DNA of 64,000 nt from NCBI RefSeq assembly GCF_900591205.1, contig NZ_UUPU01000044.1:58210-122209 (forward strand), read 5' to 3'. The stretch's first letter is position 1. Every line of letters begins with the position of its first letter. Below, in pieces: positions 45,338 through 54,235 of this stretch. Source of the DNA: Pseudomonas viridiflava. Its GTDB lineage: Bacteria; Pseudomonadota; Gammaproteobacteria; Pseudomonadales; Pseudomonadaceae. The translations under genes were made by a program, and so were the position numbers. Below the pieces are notes generated by a model, which saw nothing but the letters and a program-made list of their open reading frames with translations, ran no database searches and was not told the DNA's origin.

Positions 45338-46642
45338 CTAAGTGCCATTTGTAACAGCGTCTACCGTGTGGCGCTTACCAAACAGCGCCACACTCACCAC
45401 CCCCACCGCCCCCATCACCACGCAATACCCCACGCAAATCCACGGGCTGGTCGGCATCAGCGCGATCAACATCAGCGGCGTAGTACTCGCCCACAGCGCG
45501 TAGGCAATGTTGTAGGTGAAGGAAATCCCCGACACCCGTACCGGCGCCGGGAACAGGCCGACCATCACCGACGGCACCGCGCCCACCACCCCGCAGCTCA
45601 GGCCCGCCACGGCATACGCCGCGCCCAGCCACACGCCGCCGCTGATCAGGCTGGCGTACAGAATCGCAACCCCCACCGGCAGCAGCAGGCTGTAGACCAG
45701 CACCGCACGCCAGGCGCCGATGCGGTCCACCAACAGGCCGGCCAGCACGCAGCCGATATTCAGGAACACAATGCCCAGCGCGCTCAAGGCGAAGGTGTGG
45801 CTGGGGCTCATGCCGAAGGTTTTCTGCATCATGGTCGGGGTGATCACCACCAGCACCACCACCGCCGAGGTGAGCACGCAAGTGAGGATCATCGCCGGCA
45901 GCAACACGGCGCGGTGGTCACGCAACACGGTGCGCAGTGGCATTTCAGCAGCGGCCTGACGGCGGGCCTGCATTTCGAGGAATACCGGGGTTTCGCTGAG
46001 CCAGCGGCGCAGCCACACGCCGATTACGCCGAATACGCCGCCGAGCAGGAACGGCAAACGCCAGGCGTAGTCGAGGATTTCCGCTGGGGTAAATACTTGT
46101 GCCAGCAACGTCGCAGTGAGTGCGCCGAGCAGATAGCCGAAGGTCAGGCCAGCTTGCAGGAAGCCCAAGGCGTAGCCACGGTGGTTGCGCGGTGCGTGTT
46201 CGGCAACGAACGTCCAGGCGCTGGGCACTTCGCCGCCCACTGCCGCGCCCTGCAGCACGCGCAGCACCAGCAGGATCAGCGGTGCGAAATAGCCGATTTG
46301 CGCGTAGGTCGGCATGATGCCGATCAGCAGGCAAGGCAAGGCCATCATCAGGATGCTCAGGCTGAATACGCGCTTGCGCCCGAGGTGGTCGGCGAAGTGC
46401 GCCATCAGGATGCCACCCAGCGGGCGTGCCAGGTAACCGGTCACAAAGATGCCGAAGCTTTGCAGCAGGCGCAGCCATTCGGGCATTTGCGGCGGGAAGA
46501 ACAGCTGGCTGAGGGTCAGCGCAAAGAATACAAAGATGATGAAATCGTAGATTTCCAAGGCGCCGCCCAAGGCGGCCAGGCCCAGGGTTTTGTAGTCAGA
46601 ACGGGAAAAACGCTGCGCCTGTGTAGGAAAGGTGGCAGTCAT
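45338..46642 (-). CDS. MFS metabolite:H+ symporter (MHS family)
   Basis: 434 residues, 12 membrane helices. Family motifs: GALEIYDFIIFVFFA in helix 1, HFADHLGRKRVFSLSILMMA (motif A) and VLQGAAVGGEVPSAWTFVAE. MHS members import organic acids, proline/betaine or citrate-like compounds; the substrate is not readable. Divergent from the atoE-type gene 185 bp away, which suggests linked use of organic acids. Confidence 0.92.
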   Translation of the reverse strand: MTATFPTQAQRFSRSDYKTLGLAALGGALEIYDFIIFVFFALTLSQLFFPPQMPEWLRLLQSFGIFVTGYLARPLGGILMAHFADHLGRKRVFSLSILMMALPCLLIGIMPTYAQIGYFAPLILLVLRVLQGAAVGGEVPSAWTFVAEHAPRNHRGYALGFLQAGLTFGYLLGALTATLLAQVFTPAEILDYAWRLPFLLGGVFGVIGVWLRRWLSETPVFLEMQARRQAAAEMPLRTVLRDHRAVLLPAMILTCVLTSAVVVLVVITPTMMQKTFGMSPSHTFALSALGIVFLNIGCVLAGLLVDRIGAWRAVLVYSLLLPVGVAILYASLISGGVWLGAAYAVAGLSCGVVGAVPSVMVGLFPAPVRVSGISFTYNIAYALWASTTPLMLIALMPTSPWICVGYCVVMGAVGVVSVALFGKRHTVDAVTNGT

Positions 46643-46827
46643 GTGTAGGCTCGGCAGACAAACAAAATGGCGTGCAGGTTATGAGGTGAACCCCATCCTG
46701 GCAATCACGACAGATATATTTGTTTTCCTCATGGATCAATGAAGATAACTGCATTCCCATATCAATGGCTGTAGCGGAACATGCCGAAAAACTGCCATCA
46801 CCCTAATAAATACAAGAGGAAAGACTC

Positions 46828-48246
46828 GTGGCCAATGCTATCGAAGAAAGCCGCTATGCCCGATTCGCCCTGCGTTGTTCCAACTTCGCCGAACGCTGGT
46901 TCCCTGACTCCTGGGTGTTCGCCGCGCTCGCCGTGATCATTGTCGCCGTGGCGACCCTGGGCATGGGCGCCGCCCCCACTGAAGCCGCCAAAGCCTTTGG
47001 CGATGGGTTCTGGAGCCTGATCCCGTTCACCATGCAGATGGCCTTTGTGGTGATCGGCGGTTACGTGGTGGCCAGTTCGCCACCGGCGGTCAAACTGATT
47101 GACCGCCTGGCGCGTATCCCGAAAAACGGCCGCTCGGCGGTGGCCTGGGTCGCGTTGATTTCCATGGTCGCTTCCTTGCTCAACTGGGGCCTGTCCCTGG
47201 TGTTCGGTGGTTTGCTGGTGCGCGCACTGGCCCGTCGTACGGATTTGCGCATGGACTACCGCGCTGCCGGTGCTGCGGCCTATCTGGGCCTGGGCGCGGT
47301 GTGGGCGCTGGGGCTGTCCTCGTCGGCCGCGCAGTTGCAGGCCAACCCGGCCAGCTTGCCGCCTTCGATCCTGGCGATTACCGGGGTGATCCCGTTTACC
47401 GACACGATTTTCCTGTGGCAATCCGGGGTGATGTTGCTGGCGCTGATCGTGGTCTCGCTGATCATCGCCTACGCCACCGCGCCTGGGCCGAACAGCGCGC
47501 GTGACGCCAAAGCGTGTGGCATCGACCCGGCGTTCAACCTGCCCAAGCTGCAAGCGCCCACCCGCCCAGGCGAGTGGCTGGAACACAGCCCACTGCTGAC
47601 CATTGTGCTGGCCTTGCTGGCGGCCGGCTGGTTGTTTCATGAGTTCTCGACCAAGCCTGCGATCAGTGCGATTTCGGGGCTCAACACCTATAACTTCCTG
47701 TTCATCATGGTCGGCGCCCTGCTGCACTGGCGCCCGCGCAGCTTCCTCGATGCGGTGGCCCGCGCCGTGCCGACCACCACCGGTGTGCTGATCCAGTTCC
47801 CGCTGTACGGCTCGATCGCCGCGCTGATGACGGTGGTAAAGGGCGGCGACGGCCAGACCCTGGCGCACCATATCTCGACCTTCTTCACCTCCATCGCCTC
47901 CCACGACACCTACGCGCTGCTGATGGGCGTGTACTCGGCGGTGCTGGGCTTCTTTATTCCGTCGGGCGGCGGCAAGTGGATCATCGAAGCGCCTTACGTG
48001 ATGCAAGTGGCTAATGACCTGCAATATCACCTGGGCTGGGCGGTGCAAATCTACAACGCCGCCGAGGCGTTGCCGAACCTGATCAACCCGTTCTATATGC
48101 TGCCGCTGCTCGGGGTATTGGGGCTCAAGGCGCGGGATTTGATTGGGTTTTCGTTCGTGCAGTTGCTGGTGCACACGCCGCTGGTGCTGTTCCTGCTGTG
48201 GGCACTGGGGACGACGTTGAAGTATTTGCCGCCGGTGATGCCTTAA
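46828..48246 (+). CDS. atoE: AtoE-type short-chain fatty acid transporter
   Basis: 472 residues, about 12-13 membrane helices, matching the AtoE family throughout (SNFAERWFPDSWVFAALAVI; FIPSGGGKWIIEAPYVMQVA; AALTLINPFYMLPLLG-like C-terminus). It should import short-chain fatty acids such as butyrate or acetoacetate. GTG start with AGAGGA about 9 bases upstream. No atoDAB genes are next to it. Confidence 0.9.
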   Translation: MANAIEESRYARFALRCSNFAERWFPDSWVFAALAVIIVAVATLGMGAAPTEAAKAFGDGFWSLIPFTMQMAFVVIGGYVVASSPPAVKLIDRLARIPKNGRSAVAWVALISMVASLLNWGLSLVFGGLLVRALARRTDLRMDYRAAGAAAYLGLGAVWALGLSSSAAQLQANPASLPPSILAITGVIPFTDTIFLWQSGVMLLALIVVSLIIAYATAPGPNSARDAKACGIDPAFNLPKLQAPTRPGEWLEHSPLLTIVLALLAAGWLFHEFSTKPAISAISGLNTYNFLFIMVGALLHWRPRSFLDAVARAVPTTTGVLIQFPLYGSIAALMTVVKGGDGQTLAHHISTFFTSIASHDTYALLMGVYSAVLGFFIPSGGGKWIIEAPYVMQVANDLQYHLGWAVQIYNAAEALPNLINPFYMLPLLGVLGLKARDLIGFSFVQLLVHTPLVLFLLWALGTTLKYLPPVMP

Positions 48247-48269
48247 CGAATTTTCTGATGACATGCGTC

Positions 48270-48301
48270 GGGGTTGTCCCACTCCATGCGGTGACAACCC
48301 C
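48270..48301 (+). terminator. Hairpin after atoE, possible terminator
   Basis: GGGGTTGTC (48270-48278) pairs with GACAACCCC (48293-48301), 24 bp after the stop. No T run follows, so its role as a terminator is uncertain. Confidence 0.4.
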
Positions 48302-48372
48302 TGAATCCCGCCGCCAGCGCCTTTGAGTAACCTTCCTCGGATTAACGCACACAGCAATCCAAGGAAAACCCG

Positions 48373-48693
48373 ATGACGCCCCTATCCAAATCGCTGGAAG
48401 AGTTGATCAATGCCATTTATCAGGACGGCACCGTATCGGTCCTCGAATACCAGGGCCTGCGCGACAATGCCGATTGCCGCATGGCGACGGTTATCAAGGA
48501 GTTTGGCCTGCATAACAACGTGACGGCTTTCCAGAAAGCCATGGACGTGGCCATGCAGCTGTTGCAGAGCTGCGTCATTGATGCAAAAAAAGCCAAGCTG
48601 ACCGACACCGGTGAGGCCATCGTCAAGGATGCGATCACGGCCCAAGTGGAGTATTTGCGCGCCGGCAGCCAATTGGCCTTGCGCTTGTTGTAA
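48373..48693 (+). CDS. Hypothetical 106-residue helical protein
   Basis: A small soluble protein with no signal peptide and no motif I recognise. The sequence looks helical and mixed in charge (VLEYQGLRDNADCRMATVIK; AFQKAMDVAMQLLQSCVIDA). AAGGAAAAC lies just before the ATG, which with the codon use supports a real gene. It stands alone between atoE and the phosphoesterase gene. Confidence 0.7.
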   Translation: MTPLSKSLEELINAIYQDGTVSVLEYQGLRDNADCRMATVIKEFGLHNNVTAFQKAMDVAMQLLQSCVIDAKKAKLTDTGEAIVKDAITAQVEYLRAGSQLALRLL

Positions 48694-48793
48694 TCGCCTT
48701 CAGCGTTCAGGTCTTTGTCTTCGTTCCGTCACATTGCATTGCTACCGTCCTGCGAAATATCTTGCAACAATCAGCCAGCAAGGACTCCCAGCA

Positions 48794-50494
48794 ATGAGTG
48801 ACGAGCACGAAGACCGCCCTTCCCCCGATTCCGTAGCCCAACCGCCGGTAGACACCAGCCGCCGGCGCTTTCTGGGGGGCGCGGCGGTGCTGGGGGTCGG
48901 AGCGACCTTGAGTGCTTGCGGCAATACCAGTGAAGCACCGGGCAAACCGGTGGCGCGGCCGCTCACGCCACAGGAGCTGGACCAGGCCCTGCACGACCAA
49001 GTGAAAACCGTGGTGGTGATCTATGCCGAGAACCGCAGTTTCAACAACCTGTTTGCTGATTTCCCAGGGGTGGAGAAGCCACTTTCGGCGCTGTCCGCCG
49101 CCGACGCTCAACAACGCGACCGCGACGGCAGCCTGCTGACCACTCTGCCCCCGACCTGGGGCGGCGTACTGCAAGTGGGCCCGCAAAGCGTGGACGGGGT
49201 GACCTACCCCAGCGATGTGCAATTTCAGGAGAACCTGGCCAACGCGCCGTTCGCGCTAAAGGGCCCGAACGCCGAAGACCTGCCCCTGAGCCTGGTCACC
49301 CGCGACTTGTGGCACGTGTTCTACCAGAACCAGATGCAGATCAACGGCGGCAAGAACGACAACTTTGTGGCCTGGGGCGATTCCGGCGCACTGGTGATGG
49401 GCCATTACGCCCAGAGCCGTTATTCCCTGCGCCTGTGGGACGTGGCCAAGGAGTTTGTGCTTTGCGATAACTTCTTCCAGGGCGCGTTCGGCGGCTCGTT
49501 CCTTAACCACCAATACCTGATCAGCGCCACCGCGCCGTTTTATCCAAATGCCGCGCAGTCGGTGGCCAAGGCGCAGATCGCCACACTGCAAAGCGATGAC
49601 CCGACCGACACACGTCTGAAGCCGTTGGACAAGTCCCCCGCCAGCGCCATGACCGGCCCGCCGCAGTTCGGCCCCAGTGCGCTGACCCCGGATGGCTACG
49701 GCGTGAACACCCTGGCCCCGCCCTACTGGCCGACCTGGATTCGCGACCCGCAAAACCCTGATTACTCAAAGCCCGACCTGCCCAACGTGCTGGTGCCGCA
49801 AACCCACGAGCACATCGGCGACAAGCTGTCGAAAAAGAACATCGACTGGGCCTGGTATGCCGGCGCGTGGCAAGCCACCCTGGATCAGTTCAAGGATTCG
49901 GGCGGCATTCCGAAGATTCCGAACTTCCAGTACCACCACCAGCCTTTCAACTACTTCAAGCAGCAAGGGCCGCAGAACCGCGCCGAGCGCGACAAACGCC
50001 TGCGTGACGGCGGGTTGGGCGACGAATCGAGCACCAACAAATTCTTCGCCGACGCCCAGGCTGGCAAGCTGCCTGCCGTAAGTTTCTACAAGCCCCAGGG
50101 CAACCTGAATATGCACGCCGGTTACGCCGACGTGGCCTCGGGTGACCGCCATATCGCCCGCGCCTTGAAAGTGCTGCAGGAAAGCCCGCAGTGGAAAAAC
50201 ATGGTGGTGGTGGTGACGGTCGATGAAAACGGCGGCTGGTGGGACCACGTTGCGCCGCCCAAAGGCGACCGTTGGGGCCCCGGTACGCGAATTCCGGCCC
50301 TGGTGGTTTCGCCGTTTGCGCGCAAAGGCACGGTGGACCACACGGTGTACGACACTGCGTCGATCCTGCGCCTGATTACCCGGGTGTTTCAGTTGGAGAA
50401 ACTGGACGGCCTCAAGCAGCGTGATGACGCAATGATTGCCCGCGGCCAGCAACCCATGGGCGATCTGAGCAACGCTTTGCAGTTCAACCCGTAG
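48794..50494 (+). CDS. acpA: AcpA-like acid phosphatase / phospholipase C-family phosphoesterase
   Basis: 566 residues with a twin-arginine signal (SRRRFLGGAAVLGVGATLSA, with Cys at the end, so a lipoprotein is possible). The phosphoesterase family marks are VVVIYAENRSFNNLFADFPG near the N-terminus and VTVDENGGWWDHVAPP toward the end. The fold is the alkaline-phosphatase-like superfamily shared by AcpA and PlcH. Exported folded by Tat. The ATG at 48794 is chosen for the signal; the frame runs back into the previous gene. Confidence 0.87.
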   Translation: MSDEHEDRPSPDSVAQPPVDTSRRRFLGGAAVLGVGATLSACGNTSEAPGKPVARPLTPQELDQALHDQVKTVVVIYAENRSFNNLFADFPGVEKPLSALSAADAQQRDRDGSLLTTLPPTWGGVLQVGPQSVDGVTYPSDVQFQENLANAPFALKGPNAEDLPLSLVTRDLWHVFYQNQMQINGGKNDNFVAWGDSGALVMGHYAQSRYSLRLWDVAKEFVLCDNFFQGAFGGSFLNHQYLISATAPFYPNAAQSVAKAQIATLQSDDPTDTRLKPLDKSPASAMTGPPQFGPSALTPDGYGVNTLAPPYWPTWIRDPQNPDYSKPDLPNVLVPQTHEHIGDKLSKKNIDWAWYAGAWQATLDQFKDSGGIPKIPNFQYHHQPFNYFKQQGPQNRAERDKRLRDGGLGDESSTNKFFADAQAGKLPAVSFYKPQGNLNMHAGYADVASGDRHIARALKVLQESPQWKNMVVVVTVDENGGWWDHVAPPKGDRWGPGTRIPALVVSPFARKGTVDHTVYDTASILRLITRVFQLEKLDGLKQRDDAMIARGQQPMGDLSNALQFNP

Positions 50495-50616
50495 GTTTTC
50501 TTATCCAATAGCGACACGCCTGGCGATTTAGCACGCGGTTTTCCTGGTCAGCCGCTACTGTGTGGAGGTGGGCTTTCACCCCGCGCAGACGGGCTTTCGC
50601 TGACAAGGAATCAAGT

Positions 50617-51786
50617 ATGTTCAAACCGACCAGGTTGTCCTTCACCCTGGCCGCACTGCTGGCCAGTGCGGTCGTACAGGCCGACATCGAGGTGCCACTG
50701 GGCAGTACGCAACGCGTCACCCAGTTGTTCGCTTACCCCAATAACTGCAACGTGATCTGCTTTCGGCCATGGACGCTGGAGCAGACCGCCGAGCATTACC
50801 TGAACCAAAGCCTGCAGCGCGACGGCTACAGCCGGGCCAAGGTCAGCGTCAAAACCCATGACGGCCAGGTATCGGCCACCTTCACCGGCGTGCCCGACAG
50901 CTACGGCCAGCCCTTAACCGCCTTGCTCAACACCGCCGACTTCGCCTATCAAGGCGCCAGCAAACTCAACAGTGATGGCAAGTGGGCCTACAACTGGTAT
51001 CTGTTCCTGCCGCTGGGCATGGCCCTGGAAAACCGCAAAAGTATCGAGTTGCTGCACTTCCCACCGGATTATTCGCTGACCCAGGCCCAGGACTACCTGG
51101 AATCAGCCACCACCGACCGCTGGGCCACGCTGCTCACCGACAACGGCGTGCCGGCCACCGAAACCCCGGCCTACCAGACCATCATCGACATTGCCCCCAT
51201 CGCCGCGCCGTCGAATGCGGGCAAGGACCTGGAAAACGTCTACAGCTACTTCACCGACTACCAGACGCGCATGGTCCAGGAACTGAGCCTGCACGCCAAC
51301 GGCTCGTTGCCAATGGTCGCGTTCGGCGCCCCGGTGCGTAATTGGATCAAGCAACAATACGGGCAGACCGTCGGCGTACTGGGCCTGGCGCAAGTCAGCC
51401 CGACGGCCGGCAAAAGCGTCTCGGTCCTCGGCGCCAACCACCCCAGTTACATCTGGTATGCGGCGGACCCAGCCACCTATGACGGTAACGAGCAAAAAGC
51501 CGACGAGGCCGGCCTGAAGGTGATGGGCCAGGATTTGAGCGCCGCCTGCTGGCAGGCGGGCATGGGCCAGAAACCGGCGAGTGATCCGAATGTGCTGCTC
51601 AAGGCGTGCATGAACACCTGGCAGGTCACGCGTAAAGAGCAGACGTGCGAGCTGTTCTACACCTCGGTGCGCAACCTGCCGCCGGAGCAGGCGAACGCCA
51701 AGTGCGCCACGCCCCCGATCAAGGCCCAGCTCAAACAGCTGAAAAACGCGGCCCCCACCCCAGCCATCAGCGCGCCGGCACTCTGA
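50617..51786 (+). CDS. Exported protein of unknown function
   Basis: 389 residues with a signal peptide (LSFTLAALLASAVVQADIEV, cut near residue 20). Four or more Cys in the C-terminal part (AACWQAGMGQ; LKACMNTWQ; QTCELFY; AKCATPP) and two early (NNCNVICFRPW) suggest disulfides in the periplasm. I do not recognise the family. AAGGAA precedes ATG 50617. Lies 122 bp after the phosphoesterase and may belong with it. Confidence 0.8.
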   Translation: MFKPTRLSFTLAALLASAVVQADIEVPLGSTQRVTQLFAYPNNCNVICFRPWTLEQTAEHYLNQSLQRDGYSRAKVSVKTHDGQVSATFTGVPDSYGQPLTALLNTADFAYQGASKLNSDGKWAYNWYLFLPLGMALENRKSIELLHFPPDYSLTQAQDYLESATTDRWATLLTDNGVPATETPAYQTIIDIAPIAAPSNAGKDLENVYSYFTDYQTRMVQELSLHANGSLPMVAFGAPVRNWIKQQYGQTVGVLGLAQVSPTAGKSVSVLGANHPSYIWYAADPATYDGNEQKADEAGLKVMGQDLSAACWQAGMGQKPASDPNVLLKACMNTWQVTRKEQTCELFYTSVRNLPPEQANAKCATPPIKAQLKQLKNAAPTPAISAPAL

Positions 51787-51794
51787 GTGCGCAC

Positions 51795-51839
51795 AAAAAA
51801 AAACCGATTTCTACTGTCAGACTTAACAGTAGAAATCGG
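51795..51839 (-). terminator. Strong hairpin with A/T tract, terminator on the minus strand
   Basis: 14-bp perfect stem (51804-51817 with 51826-51839) next to nine A's (51795-51803), which read as T's after the hairpin on the minus strand. On the plus strand no T run follows, though the hairpin lies 18 bp after the exported-protein gene and could still mark its 3' end. Confidence 0.75.
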
Positions 51840-51933
51840 CTCCGTCTTCAGTGAGTCTTGAACCGGGCCCATCTGCTGCAAGACTGGCAGTCAGACACAT
51901 TCGCAGGTCGATGCAGCCCAACCAAGGAGAGTT

Positions 51934-52458
51934 ATGAAAACTCAGGCCATGGATAAGGCTAAAACCGCTGTGAGCGATTGCCTGTACCCATTCAAGACGC
52001 TACTCGCCGAGCACGGTTACCCCTCATCCGAGCATTTCCAGATCATGCAAACCGCTGATAGCGCGGCTGCAGGGGTGCTGGCGCGCAAAGACTTTGACAG
52101 CCGTACGCGCATTGCCAAGGTCTCCGGCTACGCCGTGAGCGAGCGACGCCCCCACACGATGCAACTGTCGGCCCGTATCCACTTGTACGATTGCTGGTTC
52201 TGCGGCCTGTTACGGCATTCCTGCAACCCGAATGTTTTTTTCGACACCACCTACCTGGAGCTCTGGAGCGTGCAGCCCATCCCCGCCAGCACCCTGCTGA
52301 CCCTGGACTACGCCAGTACCGAGGATGCACTGTTCCGGCAGTTTGCCTGCCAGTGCGGCGAGCTGAACTGCCGGGGCTGGATCACCGGCAGCCAGGAACC
52401 CCTGAACCCCGAGGGGCAGGCGTTCATGACCCAGTGGCGAATGCACAAACGCCCTTAG
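51934..52458 (+). CDS. SET-domain protein (putative protein lysine methyltransferase)
   Basis: 174 residues. SET-family marks: GLLRHSCNPNVFFDTTYLEL (the NHSCxPN block), LLTLDYASTEDALF (the DY block), and a post-SET Cys pattern CQCGELNCRGWITG that binds zinc in eukaryotic enzymes. It should use S-adenosylmethionine to methylate lysine in a protein target. AAGGAGAG precedes the ATG. Converges with can with a 4-bp overlap. Confidence 0.82.
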   Translation: MKTQAMDKAKTAVSDCLYPFKTLLAEHGYPSSEHFQIMQTADSAAAGVLARKDFDSRTRIAKVSGYAVSERRPHTMQLSARIHLYDCWFCGLLRHSCNPNVFFDTTYLELWSVQPIPASTLLTLDYASTEDALFRQFACQCGELNCRGWITGSQEPLNPEGQAFMTQWRMHKRP

Positions 52459-53099
52459 GCTTCACCCAACGGGCGCAGGCGATATTGCGGCGGCAGTTGC
52501 TCGAAGCCACTGATGGTGGTGTTCAAGCTCTTCCAGCGGCCATCCTTGATGCCGTAGATGCAGCCATGGATCGACAGGCTCTGCCCACGGTGCCAGGCGT
52601 TTTGCACAATGCTGGTGTGGCCGACGTTGGCCACCTGCTGAATCACGTTCAACTCGCACAGGCGGTCGACGCGCTCTTCCTCAGTCGGCAATTGGGCCAG
52701 CAGCTCGCGATTTTCGTAGTAGAGGTCGCGAATGGTGCGCAACCAACCGTCGATCAGGCCGAACTGGCGGTCCTGCATCGAGGCGCGCACGCCGCCGCAG
52801 CCATAGTGGCCGGTGACCAGGATATGTTTGACCTTCAGCACATCGACCGCGTACTGGATCACCGACAGGCAATTGAGGTCGGTGTGCAGCACCACGTTGG
52901 CCACATTGCGGTGCACAAACAGGTCGCCGGGCAACATGCCGACAATCTCGTTGGCCGGTACGCGGGCGTCGGAGCAGCCGATCCACAGGTATTCCGGGGT
53001 TTGCTGGCGGGCGAGCTTGGCGAAGAATTCGGGATCTTCCTGTTTGATCGCATCCGCCCAGCGTTCATTGTTATCAAGCAGGTCTTGTAGTTCGTTCAT
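52455..53099 (-). CDS. can: Beta-carbonic anhydrase
   Basis: 214 residues, beta class. Zinc ligands and active-site pair: CSDARVPANEIVG (Cys and Asp-Arg), and HYGCGGVRASMQD (His-Cys). Interconverts CO2 and bicarbonate in the cytoplasm. ATG 53099 is preferred; the frame continues to 53159 upstream. Confidence 0.95.
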   Translation of the reverse strand: MNELQDLLDNNERWADAIKQEDPEFFAKLARQQTPEYLWIGCSDARVPANEIVGMLPGDLFVHRNVANVVLHTDLNCLSVIQYAVDVLKVKHILVTGHYGCGGVRASMQDRQFGLIDGWLRTIRDLYYENRELLAQLPTEEERVDRLCELNVIQQVANVGHTSIVQNAWHRGQSLSIHGCIYGIKDGRWKSLNTTISGFEQLPPQYRLRPLGEA

Positions 53100-53238
53100 C
53101 AGGGAAAGCCTCAGGAATGATGCGCAGTTTTGTGACTGACAACCCCTCGTCCAGGTCACGCCACACGCAAATTAGCTTGAATCTTTGGGGAGCCCAGCCT
53201 GTCCACACACTATAAGCCCCACAGTATGAGGATTGGCC

Positions 53239-53643
53239 ATGACTGAATCACGACGTCCCTACGGCGCTACACAGCCGGAACCGATTGATGACAATGAAGA
53301 CCGCATGGGCGAGATGCGCGAGCTGGATTTTGACGAGGAAGAGCCCACGGCCCAAATTGGCGAAGAGATCCCGCGTCGCGAACGCGAGCACCTGATGCCC
53401 GACGAACGGGGGCACGAGGCCGGGTTGACCGGGGCTTCGACCGATGATCATGAGTCAACTGATGACTATATGAGCCCGCAAACCCTGATCCATGAGGACG
53501 GCGCGCGGGATGCTCGCGAGGCGGGTGAAGACAACCCGGCGGACTTCGACCTGAGTATCGTCGATGAAGATGAGATTGGCGGCGGAAATGGCCTGGATGA
53601 AGCCGAACTGGCCGATATCGACCCCGTCGACGGCAACCGCTGA
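53239..53643 (+). CDS. Small acidic hypothetical protein
   Basis: 134 residues, very rich in Asp/Glu (MRELDFDEEEPTAQIGEEIP; LDEAELADIDPVDGNR), with no hydrophobic core visible and so probably disordered. Similar proteins in Pseudomonas are listed as serine kinase/phosphatase or HPr-related without evidence I know of. GAGGA lies 6 bases before ATG 53239; a TTG at 53233 is in frame. Confidence 0.75.
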   Translation: MTESRRPYGATQPEPIDDNEDRMGEMRELDFDEEEPTAQIGEEIPRREREHLMPDERGHEAGLTGASTDDHESTDDYMSPQTLIHEDGARDAREAGEDNPADFDLSIVDEDEIGGGNGLDEAELADIDPVDGNR

Positions 53644-53666
53644 GTTTTTGTGAAACATGGCCGCCC

Positions 53667-53754
53667 TGTGGGAGCCGGGCTTGCCCGCGATAGCCGCACT
53701 CGGTCTGACAGTCAGGCCGAGGTGAGGCTATCGCGGGCAAGCCAGCTCCCACAG
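53667..53754. repeat. REPIN (inverted pair of REP sequences)
   Basis: Arms TGTGGGAGCCGGGCTTGCCC.. (from 53667) and ..GGGCAAGCCAGCTCCCACA (to 53753) are near-perfect inverted copies of the P. fluorescens REP core, with a 32-bp spacer that itself holds a small inverted repeat (CGGTCTGAC / GTCAGGCCG). It lies between the acidic protein gene and the end of rimI. Confidence 0.9.
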
Positions 53755-53782
53755 GCGTCTGTGTTTGCATGGGGGTTTGGGT

Positions 53783-54235
53783 TTAGTCGACCAGGGTGCA
53801 GGCCATGACGACCGCATCTTCGCGGCCACCTACGGCGGGGTAGTAGTCGCGCCGACGGCCGATTTCATTGAAGCCATAGCGCTCGTACAGGCGGAATGCG
53901 CCAGTATTGCTGTCGCGCACTTCGAGGAAACACTCCCGTGCATTGGCGGCATACGCGCGGGACATCAAGTGCTCCAGCAACGCCAGGCCCAGGCCACGGC
54001 CCTGGTTTTCCGGTTTGACGGTAATGTTCAGCAAATGCGCTTCATCGAGGATGATCTGCACCACCCCATGGCCCACCTGCTGCTCCCCTTCGAACATCAG
54101 CCAGATCTGGTACTTGCCCAGCCCGTCGAGAAAGATCCCACGGGTCCAGGGATGGCTGAATGCTGCATATTCGATTTTCAGTACAGCGTCGAGGTCCGCC
54201 TCGGTCATCGGGCGAAAGGATAAAGCTTCACTCAT
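53783..54235 (-). CDS. rimI: RimI, ribosomal protein alanine acetyltransferase
   Basis: 150 residues, GNAT fold. The acetyl-CoA loop QGRGLGLALLEHLM and the following NARECFLEVRDSNTGAFRLY, then ERYGF are characteristic of RimI, which acetylates the N-terminus of ribosomal protein S18. Overlaps the upstream gene by 8 bp; the same neighbour order (psi, then rimI) occurs in E. coli (holD-rimI). Confidence 0.93.
   Translation of the reverse strand: MSEALSFRPMTEADLDAVLKIEYAAFSHPWTRGIFLDGLGKYQIWLMFEGEQQVGHGVVQIILDEAHLLNITVKPENQGRGLGLALLEHLMSRAYAANARECFLEVRDSNTGAFRLYERYGFNEIGRRRDYYPAVGGREDAVVMACTLVD

Noticed and set aside
46798..48357. A 519-residue minus-strand frame opposite atoE
   Set aside because: Antisense of a clear transporter gene; composition is that of a shadow frame.
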